From the NCBI RefSeq assembly GCF_003217475.1, contig NZ_QJSP01000006.1, positions 173,878-237,877 of the forward strand: a stretch of DNA of 64,000 nt. Reading direction: 5' to 3'. The position numbers and the translations under genes are program-made. The notes beneath the pieces are model-generated. The model saw nothing but the letters and a program-made list of their open reading frames with translations, did no database searches and had not been told where the DNA came from. Positions 44,830 to 52,859 of this stretch are shown here, piece by piece. Each line of letters starts with the position of its first letter. Position 1 is the first letter of the stretch. The DNA is from Williamsia limnetica. GTDB lineage: Bacteria > Actinomycetota > Actinomycetes > Mycobacteriales > Mycobacteriaceae.

Positions 44830-45501
44830 TCAGTGGGTGAGGACGACCTTGACGACGGTGATGACCGCCGCTACGGCCGCCACCCCGACCCCGGATGCGA
44901 TTGTGCGCCACGACACCTTGCTCGACTGCAATCGCTCGACCACGAGTCCGAGGAACCCGATTCGGACGATGATGATGGCAGCCGCGCACAGTTGGGCGCC
45001 GGGTGGATCGAACAGGGCGATCACCTCGAACGACCCGATCACCAGGATGATGAACGGCAGTGTGCCCGAGGTGATGATGGGCAGCGCGTCTCGGAGGGCC
45101 GCCGGCACGTCCATCTTCGATGGCTCCGGGCCTTCCGTCTCGCCCGGTCGCCGGGCCGTGATCCCATGGGACAACCATTCGGCGAAGACGTGCGCGAAGA
45201 ACGTCGACACCGTGGTCCCCAGCACGAGCCACGCCGCCTGTCGCTCCTCGACCGCGTGCGTTTCGGAGACCACCACCACCGACAGAACGAGGATGTTGCC
45301 GTACGCAAACGCCGACACCCTGCGCGCGGCGCGTTCCGGCGACAACAGCCTTCCACCCTCTCGCCTGGTCAGGGCGGTCAAGAATCCGGGTTCTCTCACG
45401 ATCTCTGGTCCCTTGTCGTTCGAGTGTTCCGGCGGCGGCCATGGTGGACTCGCCCTGGTGAATGCCGACTCATCGTACAAAGCCTGCGTCGATGCGGGCA
45501 C
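44830..45501 (-). CDS. Hypothetical integral membrane protein
   Basis: I do not recognise a family. The 223-residue protein has about 5-6 hydrophobic segments (near 63-80, 95-115, 140-160, 165-187 and 200-220) after a 60-residue cytoplasmic N terminus. A conserved-looking ATG-independent start is GTG at 45501, with AGGGAG upstream. Upstream codons in the same frame encode an Arg-rich stretch typical of out-of-frame DNA and are excluded. The gene is divergent from the DksA-like gene. Confidence 0.65.
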   Translation of the reverse strand: MPASTQALYDESAFTRASPPWPPPEHSNDKGPEIVREPGFLTALTRREGGRLLSPERAARRVSAFAYGNILVLSVVVVSETHAVEERQAAWLVLGTTVSTFFAHVFAEWLSHGITARRPGETEGPEPSKMDVPAALRDALPIITSGTLPFIILVIGSFEVIALFDPPGAQLCAAAIIIVRIGFLGLVVERLQSSKVSWRTIASGVGVAAVAAVITVVKVVLTH

Positions 45502-45533
45502 CTTTTCTCCCTGGGTATCCGTATCATCGCGGC

Positions 45534-45908
45534 ATGGATCCCGGCGCCGCCAGCGAAGCACTCTCCGCCGAGCGCGCCGCTGCCTCGGAGTTGATCGAGA
45601 CGATGTCGGTGCGGCTGCGGTCGGTGGTCGAGGCCGGGGCAGGGGAGAGCTCTGACGACGAGCACGATCCGGAAGGATCGACCCTGGCATTCGAGCGCGG
45701 TCAACTGGTCGCACAGATCGAGAGATCGAAGGCGTTGGTACTCGACATCGATGCCGCACTGGTCCGCGTCGATCGCGGAACCTACGGCATCTGTGAACGG
45801 TGCGGCAACGACATCGCCGACGCTCGGTTGGAGGCTCTTCCCGCGGCGCGGTTGTGCATCACCTGCGCTTCGTCGGCAGACTCGTCGCGCCGCTGGGGGA
45901 TACGCTGA
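45534..45908 (+). CDS. DksA/TraR-family zinc-finger protein
   Basis: This 124-residue protein has an alpha-helical N terminus (about 1-78) and a C-terminal C4 zinc finger: CERCG, then 18-20 residues, then CITC. This is the DksA/TraR arrangement; such proteins contact RNA polymerase at its secondary channel and modulate transcription, often with ppGpp. Actinobacteria usually lack canonical DksA but have relatives like this (RbpA is unrelated). ATG at 45534 is used. Confidence 0.85.
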   Translation: MDPGAASEALSAERAAASELIETMSVRLRSVVEAGAGESSDDEHDPEGSTLAFERGQLVAQIERSKALVLDIDAALVRVDRGTYGICERCGNDIADARLEALPAARLCITCASSADSSRRWGIR

Positions 45909-45951
45909 GACCGGCGTTGCGCCGGGCCAATCATTCGTGAAGACGGGGATC

Positions 45952-46299
45952 ATGAACACATTTCAGAAGTTCGCAGCTGTGGTGAACACAGGTGTCGGAG
46001 TCATCGCGCGTATTCCGGTGCTCGACAAGATCATCGGCAAGACGATCGCCACCATCACCTACACCGGCCGCAAGTCGGGCAAGACCTTCTCCATTCCGGT
46101 CGCATACAAGCGTTCCGGGGACGAGGTGATCATCGGGGTGGCGATGGCAGACAAGAAGACCTGGTGGCGCAACTTCTCCGGCGACGGTGCTCCGATCTCG
46201 ATCGAGCTCGACGGCGTCGAGCGCGCGGGCCACGGCGTCAGTCGCCGCAATGACCAAGGCCAGGTGTCGGTGAAGGTGACACTGACCCCGTTGGTTTGA
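45952..46299 (+). CDS. Deazaflavin-dependent nitroreductase-family protein, short
   Basis: This 115-residue protein has a split-barrel of the Ddn/F420-dependent family: T-TYTGRKSGKTFSIPVAYKRSGDEVIIGVAM, then KTWWRNF-GDGAPISIELDG. The ATG at 45952 follows GGGGAT. It is about 25-30 residues shorter than many Ddn relatives at the C terminus, so activity with F420 is not certain. Function could be quinone or nitro-compound reduction, by family knowledge. Confidence 0.85.
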   Translation: MNTFQKFAAVVNTGVGVIARIPVLDKIIGKTIATITYTGRKSGKTFSIPVAYKRSGDEVIIGVAMADKKTWWRNFSGDGAPISIELDGVERAGHGVSRRNDQGQVSVKVTLTPLV

Positions 46300-46358
46300 G
46301 GAAACTCTTACCCCCCAGGTAATCGCTGACCCCAGGGTCGGCGGTGCAGCCTGGTCTC

Positions 46359-46793
46359 ATGGACGACAGAGTGCACAAGATCGAACAAGTCCCCGGCCAA
46401 CCCGCGATGCTGCGACACGCTTTCGCCGCCGCAGCCGCCGGGCGCATCGCGTGGGGTGTGGCCGCCTTGGTGTCGCCGGGTGCAAACCTGCGCGCCGCCG
46501 GGGTCTCGGAGTTGCAGACGCCGGAGGTTGCCTATCTGACGAGGGTCTTCGGAGCCCGTGCACTGGCCATCGGAGTCGGCTACCTCACCGGAGGTCCACC
46601 GGCACGGGCTCAGTGGCAGCGACTCGGTGCACTGGTCGATTCTCTCGACACGGTCAGCGGGCTCAATGCGCTGCGGACCATTGACGATGCACCACGTCGA
46701 CGCGCGGCCGCGCTGCTGGTGGCGATCACCGGCGCCTATGCGGCACTCGGGATTGCCGGTTCGGTCCACGGGTTGGTGTCCGAACGCCCCTGA
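46359..46793 (+). CDS. Hypothetical membrane protein
   Basis: I do not recognise a family with certainty. The 144-residue protein has three or four Ala-rich membrane segments (about 18-40, 60-78, 108-126 and a last one near the end), with the partial pattern RVFGARALAIGVGYL that recurs in small actinobacterial membrane proteins. ATG at 46359 is preferred; an earlier in-frame start at 46344 is possible. It is followed by a terminator. Confidence 0.6.
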   Translation: MDDRVHKIEQVPGQPAMLRHAFAAAAAGRIAWGVAALVSPGANLRAAGVSELQTPEVAYLTRVFGARALAIGVGYLTGGPPARAQWQRLGALVDSLDTVSGLNALRTIDDAPRRRAAALLVAITGAYAALGIAGSVHGLVSERP

Positions 46794-46810
46794 AAACTGA
46801 CATATAGGCG

Positions 46811-46839
46811 GGCTCCGAGGGAGATCTACCCTCGGAGCC
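46811..46839 (+). terminator. Intrinsic terminator
   Basis: GGCTCCGAGGG and CCCTCGGAGCC pair perfectly (11 bp) around AGATCTA. It sits 18 bp after the hypothetical gene's stop and 29 bp before the convergent lipase stop, so it can serve both strands, although no long T-run follows. Confidence 0.8.
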
Positions 46840-46867
46840 AAGCTATTTGCCGGTTTTCAGGGCCTGC

Positions 46868-48250
46868 TCAATCGAACGTGCAACCGGTGACCGGTGTGCC
46901 GGCGAAGCGGTCCATCAGATAGCCGATGACCTCGTTGGTGGCGAGGCCATCCATGACCTCGGGGCCGAAGTGGTTGGGGAGCACCAGACCCGGCCCGACC
47001 GGGGGTAATTCGTTGGTGCGGAACGTGACGTCGGCGCCGCCGCCGCACCAGGTGGTGGCGAGATCCCGGACCTGTCCGTAGGGAACGGTGTCGTCGTTGA
47101 TGCCGACCGTGATGAGAACCGGGGTGGCCGGAGTGAGGGTGCCGATCCGCTGCCGTTCGAAGATCGGTGCGGCCTCGGGAATGGTGCCGAGGTTGTTCAG
47201 CAGTGATTTGCCGTCCCTGGTCAACGAACTCGTCTTGGTGAACGGATGCTTGAAGATGACATCCCCGATGCACTCCCCGGCGAGCTGGTCGAGCAGGGCC
47301 TGTCCGGCGGGGGTGGTGCGTTCGCGCAAAGGCTTCTCGAGCGCCGGATTGCGCGCCACGAAACCGTTGATCGCGAAGCCGATCGCGCCGCCGATCAGAT
47401 TGCCGTCGATCTTCGCGAGGACGTCGAGCAGATCAGCCGGTGGGGCGCCGGACCACGTTCCTTTCAGATTCAGGTCCGGGCCGTAGGTCGGTTGCAGCTC
47501 GGCGGCGGCTGCAGTGGCGCCGCCGCCCTGCGAATAGCCCCAGAATGCGATCGGTGTCGCCGGGCCCGAGCCGCTGAGTGCGTTCGCGGCGCGCGCGGCG
47601 TCGATGACGGCGTGCGCCTCTTCGATGCGGTTGACGTACGTGTGCGTTCCGGGTGTGCCGAGTCCGATGTAGTCGGTGACGAAGACCCGGGCACCGACTG
47701 CGTTCCAGCGAAGCGTCGCCGGTGCTTCCTGGTTGGCCGAGAGCGACAGAGGATTCTGGGACAACGGATCGAGCTGGAGCGCGAGGCCCGCGCTGAACGC
47801 CTTCGACGGCGCACATTGGTCGCCTTGTCCCATGGTCCCGGGCGCGATGACAATCGTCGGCCGCGGCCCCTTGCCCTGCCACGGCACGGTCGCGTCGACG
47901 AAGGTACCGGTCACGACGGTGGGATCGCCGTTTTCCGTCTGCGAGGAATACATCACCCGTGTCGCCGTTCCGGGCCAGGGACCGTTGATGCCGGGTACCG
48001 AAACGAGCAGTGGCATCGGTTCGGTCCGGATCACCGCGCCGGGAGTCGCAGGAATGTCCGTGGGCGGTTGATAGAAGTCGGCGATCGGCGCTGCGACCGC
48101 CTGTGGAACCGCCACGATCGAACCGGCGAACGCGACCGCGAGCAGCACGGCAGCGGCCACGCCGCCCGCTTTGCGCCTGTGGTTGTGACGGGAGGTGTTC
48201 TGGCGCATCGTGTGTCCGTTCAGGTGTGGAAGTCGAAGAAGATCGAACAT
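46868..48250 (-). CDS. Secreted lipase (LIP family)
   Basis: This lipase of about 450 residues has a signal peptide (RRKAGGVAAAVLLAVAFAG, then SIVAVPQAVAAP) and an alpha/beta hydrolase domain with nucleophile elbow GYSQGGG. The catalytic Asp and His lie in a C-terminal block with VGINDDTVP and GPEVMDG patterns. It belongs to the secretory lipase family known from Candida and actinobacteria. It starts 2 bp after the cholesterol-oxidase stop, so coupled translation is likely. ATG at 48208 is an alternative start that fits a shorter signal peptide. Lipase and sterol oxidase together suggest growth on lipid esters. Confidence 0.88.
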   Translation of the reverse strand: MFDLLRLPHLNGHTMRQNTSRHNHRRKAGGVAAAVLLAVAFAGSIVAVPQAVAAPIADFYQPPTDIPATPGAVIRTEPMPLLVSVPGINGPWPGTATRVMYSSQTENGDPTVVTGTFVDATVPWQGKGPRPTIVIAPGTMGQGDQCAPSKAFSAGLALQLDPLSQNPLSLSANQEAPATLRWNAVGARVFVTDYIGLGTPGTHTYVNRIEEAHAVIDAARAANALSGSGPATPIAFWGYSQGGGATAAAAELQPTYGPDLNLKGTWSGAPPADLLDVLAKIDGNLIGGAIGFAINGFVARNPALEKPLRERTTPAGQALLDQLAGECIGDVIFKHPFTKTSSLTRDGKSLLNNLGTIPEAAPIFERQRIGTLTPATPVLITVGINDDTVPYGQVRDLATTWCGGGADVTFRTNELPPVGPGLVLPNHFGPEVMDGLATNEVIGYLMDRFAGTPVTGCTFD

Positions 48251-48252
48251 GG

Positions 48253-49767
48253 TCAGATCGTGGTGCCGACGTCGCGCGCGACGATGTGGTCGAGAGCGCG
48301 TTCGGCCACCGCGGCGATCGTCATCGATGGATTGCAGGCCGCCGAGTTCCCCGGCATCAGGGCGCCGTCGAGAACGTACAACCCGGGCTGGCCGTGTACT
48401 CGGCCTTCGAGGTCGCAGACCGAGCCCATGCTCGCCCCGCCGAGGGGATGCCAGGTGGACGGGAACGCCAGGTTCGTATCGGTGAGAATGCCTGCGGGTC
48501 CGGCGATCTTACGTACTGCGGGACCGATGTGGCCGTTCTGGATGGTCGAATCGGCATCCGTCGGCCAGCGCAGTCGCGCGTCGTCGGAGGCGGAGTCGTA
48601 GTAGAAGCGGCCGCGTCCCCGGCTGACGCCGAATCCGACCATCATCGTGCTGCGCGCATCGAAGGACAGCGGTGGGACGGAGGCCTGGATGACGGTGAAC
48701 GCGGACTCCGGGTTGTCCCAGTTCTTGCTGCCGTAGACCACCGGACCACCCTGCGGTGCACCGAATTCGGTCTCCAGATTGGTCCAGACGTAGATCCGGT
48801 CGGCGTTCGAACCCCAGTTGCCCCCCAGATCGTCGGGCATGTCGGGTATCTGGCCCTTGGCAGCGGCGCGCATCAACAGTTTGGTGGTGTTCATGCTGCC
48901 CGCGGCCATCACCAGGGCCTTGGTGGTCAAGATCTTGTGTTCGAGTACTCGTCCGGAGGTGTCGGTCCGCTCGACGTGGACCACCCACCGGCCGTCCTTG
49001 GACCGCTCCACATCGGTGACCTGGTGCAGGGTCTGCACCGTCGCCAGGCCGGTGGCCTCCGCCGCGGCGATGTAGGTGACATCGACCGAGTGCTTGCCGC
49101 CGTTGTTGACCCCGAGCGCCCCGGAGCCGTTGGAGTACGACGGCTTCATCTTGCCCGCGACCTCATCGAGCGCGAAGTTCCAGTCGATGGGCATCGGGAT
49201 CTTGGACACCGGCAGGCCCGCGCGCCGGACATGGTCGGCAAACACCCTGGGCGCCCGGTAGTTCCGGCTCGCGATCAATTCGTCCGGAGCGACCTGGAGC
49301 TGCAGCATCTCGGCGACCCGCGGGTAGTGCACCCGGTTCATCAACGCCCAGTCGAGCTCCTGCGGGAAGTGGGTGTTGAACACGGCCTCTGCAGGCTGCA
49401 GTGTCATGCCCTGATAGACCAGCGACCCACCGCCGACCCCGGCCGCGCACAACGTCGTCATGTTGTCGCCGACAACGGCTTCGAGGAGCCCGACGTAGGG
49501 GTCGAACACCGCGGGTTTGCCGAAGAGCTGCGGGGCGGACTTGTGCCAGAGAATGCGCTTGTCCGGGGCGGTGGCGTCGGGGAAAGTGTTGGCATTGGGG
49601 CCTGTGGGCCAGCGTTTGCCGCGCTCGAGCACTGTCACCGGGACACCGGCCTGCGCCAGGCGCAGGGCCGCGACACCACCGCCGAAACCGGATCCGATGA
49701 TCACCGCTCGGTGATCTTCGCGGGTCAGCGGGATCGCGGCCGGATTCGGCGCCGCCTGCGCGAGCAC
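48253..49767 (-). CDS. Cholesterol oxidase (GMC family), leader out of frame
   Basis: The body is a class I (non-covalent FAD) cholesterol oxidase: FAD motif AVIIGSGFGGGVAALRLA, VGGGSLVYQGMTLQP, the substrate region with SNGSG, GHSV-type segments, and C-terminal catalytic WHPLGGASMG and NPSMTIAA. Length from the first in-frame GTG is 504 residues. In the same frame, codons upstream of that GTG encode a typical Tat signal (IKRRTFLTGAAAAG, then VALAGS), but no start codon lies in that frame. The nearby ATG at 49853 is two bases out of phase because of a tandem 5-base repeat (see separate entry). As it stands, only a signal-less form from GTG 49767 could be made by normal initiation. Confidence 0.88.
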   Translation of the reverse strand: MLAQAAPNPAAIPLTREDHRAVIIGSGFGGGVAALRLAQAGVPVTVLERGKRWPTGPNANTFPDATAPDKRILWHKSAPQLFGKPAVFDPYVGLLEAVVGDNMTTLCAAGVGGGSLVYQGMTLQPAEAVFNTHFPQELDWALMNRVHYPRVAEMLQLQVAPDELIASRNYRAPRVFADHVRRAGLPVSKIPMPIDWNFALDEVAGKMKPSYSNGSGALGVNNGGKHSVDVTYIAAAEATGLATVQTLHQVTDVERSKDGRWVVHVERTDTSGRVLEHKILTTKALVMAAGSMNTTKLLMRAAAKGQIPDMPDDLGGNWGSNADRIYVWTNLETEFGAPQGGPVVYGSKNWDNPESAFTVIQASVPPLSFDARSTMMVGFGVSRGRGRFYYDSASDDARLRWPTDADSTIQNGHIGPAVRKIAGPAGILTDTNLAFPSTWHPLGGASMGSVCDLEGRVHGQPGLYVLDGALMPGNSAACNPSMTIAAVAERALDHIVARDVGTTI

Positions 49768-49837
49768 CCGAGATCCGGCCAGCGCAACACCCGCGGCTGC
49801 CGCACCGGTCAGAAAGGTGCGGCGTTTGATGGCAGAA

Positions 49838-49847
49838 ATGACATGAC
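49838..49847 (-). repeat. Tandem 5-bp duplication in the cholesterol-oxidase leader
   Basis: The plus strand reads ATGACATGAC, two tandem copies of ATGAC (GTCATGTCAT on the coding strand), 3 bases after the ATG at 49853-49851. With one copy removed, the ATG joins in frame with the Tat signal: 27 codons run from ATG to the GTG at 49767 and read M-G-V-I-S-A-I-K-R-R-T-F. With two copies, the ATG leads to a TGA after 14 codons. A duplication that disrupts the gene, or a slippage-prone switch, explains this best. Confidence 0.8.
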
Positions 49848-49914
49848 CCCCATTGGCTGGCGTACTCCACTGCGTCCGGAGATCTTTGTGATCCCGACCA
49901 CCACAGCGTGCTCA

Positions 49915-49944
49915 AACCTAGACACTTCGAGCGTAGAGTGTCAA
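49915..49944 (-). promoter_or_regulatory. Promoter with operator dyad for cholesterol oxidase and lipase
   Basis: On the minus strand TTGACA (49944-49939) and TAGGTT (49920-49915) have an 18-base spacer and fit a primary-sigma promoter. The spacer is bounded by an inverted repeat GACACT/AGTGTC (49921-49942), which overlaps the -35 region. The predicted transcript would begin about 55 bases before the ATG at 49853. The upstream TetR gene is the obvious candidate ligand-controlled repressor. Confidence 0.6.
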
Positions 49945-49988
49945 GAATTACTGTGTGCCCTGGATGGTGCCCGGTGTCACGACGGTGA

Positions 49989-50558
49989 TCACGGGTGTGA
50001 GGGCAGCGCAGGTCCCAGCCAACGCGTCAGGAATGCGCGCAGATCATCGTCGGAATGGATGGCCTCGTCGTCGAACAAGACCACCGACAGTCCCAGCCGC
50101 AGCGAGATCTCGACGATCTCGTCGAGGTCTTCCTTCACTGCGGCGTTGCGCTCGGCGAGCGGCGAGAGGAGTTCGTGGGCAATGGGTCTGGCCCGGGTCA
50201 TCATCCCGGTGTCGAAGAGCGGGTTGCCCTCGCCTGCCGTCCAGAGGGTGGCGAGGAGCCGATCGTCGCGGACGAACGCACGGCCATTGACGATGAGTTC
50301 GACGATGTACTCGACCGGTGACTCGATCGATTCCATCTTGGACCGGATGGCACTGAGCACGTCCAACGCGACCCCGGCGATCGCCTGCGACACCAGGTCC
50401 TCGCGCGACCCGAAGATCGAGTAGACGGTCTGTCGCGAGACCCCCGCGGCCGACGCGACAGCCGCGATGTTGACCGCCTCGAATCCACCGTTCCCGATCA
50501 GGCCGAGAGTGGCATCGAGGATCTTCTGGCGCGACCGCATCCGGTCATTATCAACCAC
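49989..50558 (-). CDS. TetR-family regulator upstream of cholesterol oxidase
   Basis: This 189-residue protein has a TetR helix-turn-helix (ILDATLGLIGNGGFEAVNIAAVASAAGVSRQTVYSIFGSR, about residues 13-50), and a C-terminal ligand domain. It is transcribed toward the cholesterol oxidase-lipase pair and lies 136 bp before it, with an operator-like dyad in the gap. The sensible hypothesis is that it senses a steroid or lipid. GTG at 50558 or ATG at 50540 may be the start. A separate inverted repeat (CATCCGG at 50538-50544, CCGGATG at 50565-50571) overlaps its own start. Confidence 0.88.
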   Translation of the reverse strand: MVDNDRMRSRQKILDATLGLIGNGGFEAVNIAAVASAAGVSRQTVYSIFGSREDLVSQAIAGVALDVLSAIRSKMESIESPVEYIVELIVNGRAFVRDDRLLATLWTAGEGNPLFDTGMMTRARPIAHELLSPLAERNAAVKEDLDEIVEISLRLGLSVVLFDDEAIHSDDDLRAFLTRWLGPALPSHP

Positions 50559-50584
50559 GTGGGGCCGGATGAGATGATGCTCGC

Positions 50585-51379
50585 GTGGATGTGCGGGTGC
50601 GGAACAACGTGACGATCACCGGGGTGGCAGGGGCGCCGACGGTGATGCTTGCGCACGGCTTCGGCTGTGACCAGCAACTCTGGCGCTTGGTCGCCGAGCA
50701 GTTGAAGCCGCATTTCCAGCTGGTCCTGTTCGATCATGTGGGTGCCGGTTCGTCGGATCCGGCGGCCTGGGACGCCGAACGCTATGCCTCACTCGACGGC
50801 TATGCGCAGGATGTCCTCGAGCTCGTCCGAGATCTAGATCTGCGCGACGTCGTGTTCGTCGGTCATTCGGTGGCCGCCATGATCGGGGTACTGGCGGTGG
50901 CGTCGGATCCGAGCCGGTTCTCGAAGTTGGTGTTGCTGACGCCGTCGCCGCGGTACATCGACGACGACGGATACGGCGGCGGTTTCAGCAGGCGCGACAT
51001 CGACGAATTGCTCGAATCGCTCGAGAGCAACTATCTCGGATGGTCGCGGCAGATGGCCCCGGTCATCATGGGTACTCCGGAGCGCCCCGAACTCGGCGAC
51101 GAACTGACCGAGAGTTTCTGCCGCACCGACCCCACTCGGGCCCGCGTCTTCGCGCGCACCACCTTCTTGTCCGACAACCGGGCGGATCTCGCTCGCGTGA
51201 CGGTGCCGACACTGGTGATCGAATGTGCGCACGACTCGCTGGCTCCTCGCGAGGTCGGCGCCTATGTGCACGAGCAGATCCCCGGGAGTCAGCTGGTGAC
51301 CCTCGATGCCACCGGGCACTGTCCGCAGCTCAGCGCACCGGACGCCACCGCCGACGCGATCGCGGTCTTCGCCAGGTGA
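50585..51379 (+). CDS. rsbQ: RsbQ-like alpha/beta hydrolase
   Basis: This 264-residue enzyme closely follows Bacillus RsbQ: AHGFGCDQQLW, LFDHVGAGSSDP, Y-SLDGYAQDVLELV-DLDL, the nucleophile elbow FVGHSVAAMIG (Ser95), PSPRYIDDDGYGGGF, and catalytic Asp217 (CAHDS) and His245 (GHCPQLS). RsbQ makes or hydrolyses a small hydrophobic cofactor needed by the phosphatase RsbP to respond to energy stress. Here the gene overlaps the next gene, a PAS-PP2C phosphatase, by 4 bp (GTGA at 51376), as in the Bacillus pair. GTG at 50585 is the start used; the other alternatives are close. Confidence 0.92.
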   Translation: MDVRVRNNVTITGVAGAPTVMLAHGFGCDQQLWRLVAEQLKPHFQLVLFDHVGAGSSDPAAWDAERYASLDGYAQDVLELVRDLDLRDVVFVGHSVAAMIGVLAVASDPSRFSKLVLLTPSPRYIDDDGYGGGFSRRDIDELLESLESNYLGWSRQMAPVIMGTPERPELGDELTESFCRTDPTRARVFARTTFLSDNRADLARVTVPTLVIECAHDSLAPREVGAYVHEQIPGSQLVTLDATGHCPQLSAPDATADAIAVFAR

Positions 51380-52566
51380 CAGGCGACGTAGATTTCCGTG
51401 AGCTCGACGATCTTTTCGAGAACGCGCCGTGCGGCTTCTTGTCACTGTCGCCGGATGGTCGTATCGCGCGGGTCAACACCACCCTGTGTGGATGGTTGGA
51501 CCGGTCGCAGCAGTCGCTCCTCGGCGCACAGTTCACCTCGCTGCTGACCGCCGGCGGCCGGATCCACTACGAAACCCACTTCGCGCCGATGCTGCAGATG
51601 AGTGGGGAACTCGATGCGATCTCGGTCGATCTGGTGCGTGCCGACGATTCTCGATTGCCGGTGTTCGTCGATGCCAACGCGAAGACCGACGCGGCGGGCA
51701 ATGTGGTCCTGATCCGCGTCGCCGTCCAGGACGCCCGCGAAAGACGTTCCTACGAGAAAGAACTCCTCGAGGAGCGGCGACGCGCCGAGCGCGAGCGGGC
51801 GCGGGTGGGGGTTCTCGCCGCAACCTTGCAGCGTGCCCTGCTGCCTCCATCCCTGTCGCCGCCTTCAGGTCTGGATGCTGCCGCTTATCATCACCCGGCC
51901 TCGTCCGACGAGGTCGGAGGCGATTTCTACGACCTGTTCCCGCTGTCGTCCACGCAGTGGGGGTTCTTCTTGGGAGACGTGTCGGGCAAGGGCGCCGCGG
52001 CGGCGGCGGTGACGTCGCTGACCCGTTACACATTGCGCTCCGCTGCGGTGTACGACCCCGATCCCATCGCCGTACTGCACAACTTGGACACCGTCCTGAG
52101 CCACGAATACCACGGCGACGATCCACACTTTTGCACCGTGATCTTCGGGGTGCTGACCAAACGCGAGGACACGAGCAGTCAGAGCGGGGGATGGGACGTC
52201 GAATTGGCCAGTGGTGGTCACCCGCCGGCACTGCTGCTGCGGGCCGATGGCACGGCCGGGTATGTCAGCACCGCGGGCGGCCAGTTCGTCGGAATTCTGT
52301 CCGAGGCCCACTTCGTCTCCGCACGTTGCCAACTCGGCCCGTGCGACACCCTCGTGCTCTACACCGACGGGCTCACCGAGGCGCGGACCGGAATCGGATC
52401 GCAGCGATACGACGACGACGGTGCGCTGCTCGAGTTCGCGACGGCGCACGCCCCGGCATCCGCCGCCGACATCGTGGCTGCGCTCGAACAACTGCTCGCC
52501 GGTTTCGGATCTGGTCTGGACGACGACACCGCGATACTCGCGTTGGGTGCGCCGCCGGACCGGTGA
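51376..52566 (+). CDS. rsbP: RsbP-like PAS-PP2C phosphatase
   Basis: This 396-residue protein has an N-terminal PAS domain (about residues 5-115: LFENAPCGFLSLSPDGRIARVN, then W-RSQQSLLGAQF), a coiled-coil linker (EKELLEERRRAERERA) and a C-terminal SpoIIE-type PP2C phosphatase with metal sites GGDFYD and LGDVSGKGAAAA. The domain order is that of RsbP, which dephosphorylates the anti-anti-sigma factor RsbV on energy stress. GTG at 51376 overlaps the rsbQ TGA. No RsbV, RsbW or sigma gene lies in the window, so the target must be encoded elsewhere. Confidence 0.93.
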   Translation: MTGDVDFRELDDLFENAPCGFLSLSPDGRIARVNTTLCGWLDRSQQSLLGAQFTSLLTAGGRIHYETHFAPMLQMSGELDAISVDLVRADDSRLPVFVDANAKTDAAGNVVLIRVAVQDARERRSYEKELLEERRRAERERARVGVLAATLQRALLPPSLSPPSGLDAAAYHHPASSDEVGGDFYDLFPLSSTQWGFFLGDVSGKGAAAAAVTSLTRYTLRSAAVYDPDPIAVLHNLDTVLSHEYHGDDPHFCTVIFGVLTKREDTSSQSGGWDVELASGGHPPALLLRADGTAGYVSTAGGQFVGILSEAHFVSARCQLGPCDTLVLYTDGLTEARTGIGSQRYDDDGALLEFATAHAPASAADIVAALEQLLAGFGSGLDDDTAILALGAPPDR

Positions 52567-52620
52567 CGTCGGTCCGCCCGCTGCCGTTTGCTCGACGAGT
52601 GACGCGCGTAATCTTGGCCG

Positions 52621-52773
52621 ATGACCTCCAAGAAAGAGCAGCCCGAGTCCGAAAAGCCCACCGACGAGCCCAAGGGCGGGCGTCCGGGGCCCGTCGACGA
52701 AGGTGGCACGGGCGGCATGGCGACCCGTGAGGTCGCGCCCGAGATCGTGCACAAGGACGACAGAAAAGACTGA
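52621..52773 (+). CDS. Possible 50-residue hydrophilic protein
   Basis: ATG 52621 to TGA 52773 encodes a 50-residue peptide rich in Lys, Glu, Pro and Gly (S-KKEQPESEKPTDEPKG, then R-PGPVDEGGTGG), clearly disordered. No family is recognised, and the ribosome-binding site is weak. It lies 54 bp after rsbP and 86 bp before the YihY-like gene. Codon position bias (high GC in the third base) supports coding, but the frame is too short to be sure. Confidence 0.45.
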   Translation: MTSKKEQPESEKPTDEPKGGRPGPVDEGGTGGMATREVAPEIVHKDDRKD

Positions 52774-52859
52774 AAGCTCCCGACACGAGCGCTCGTCATC
52801 ACCGAACCCGGTCTCGTCATCCCCGGACCCGTCATCACCGGAGGCAGTAGCGTTCCCTC

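Noticed and set aside
47246-50424. Two very long plus-strand frames (451 and 804 codons) across the lipase, cholesterol oxidase and TetR genes
   Set aside because: They run opposite three well-supported minus-strand genes and translate to Arg/Gly-rich text without domains.
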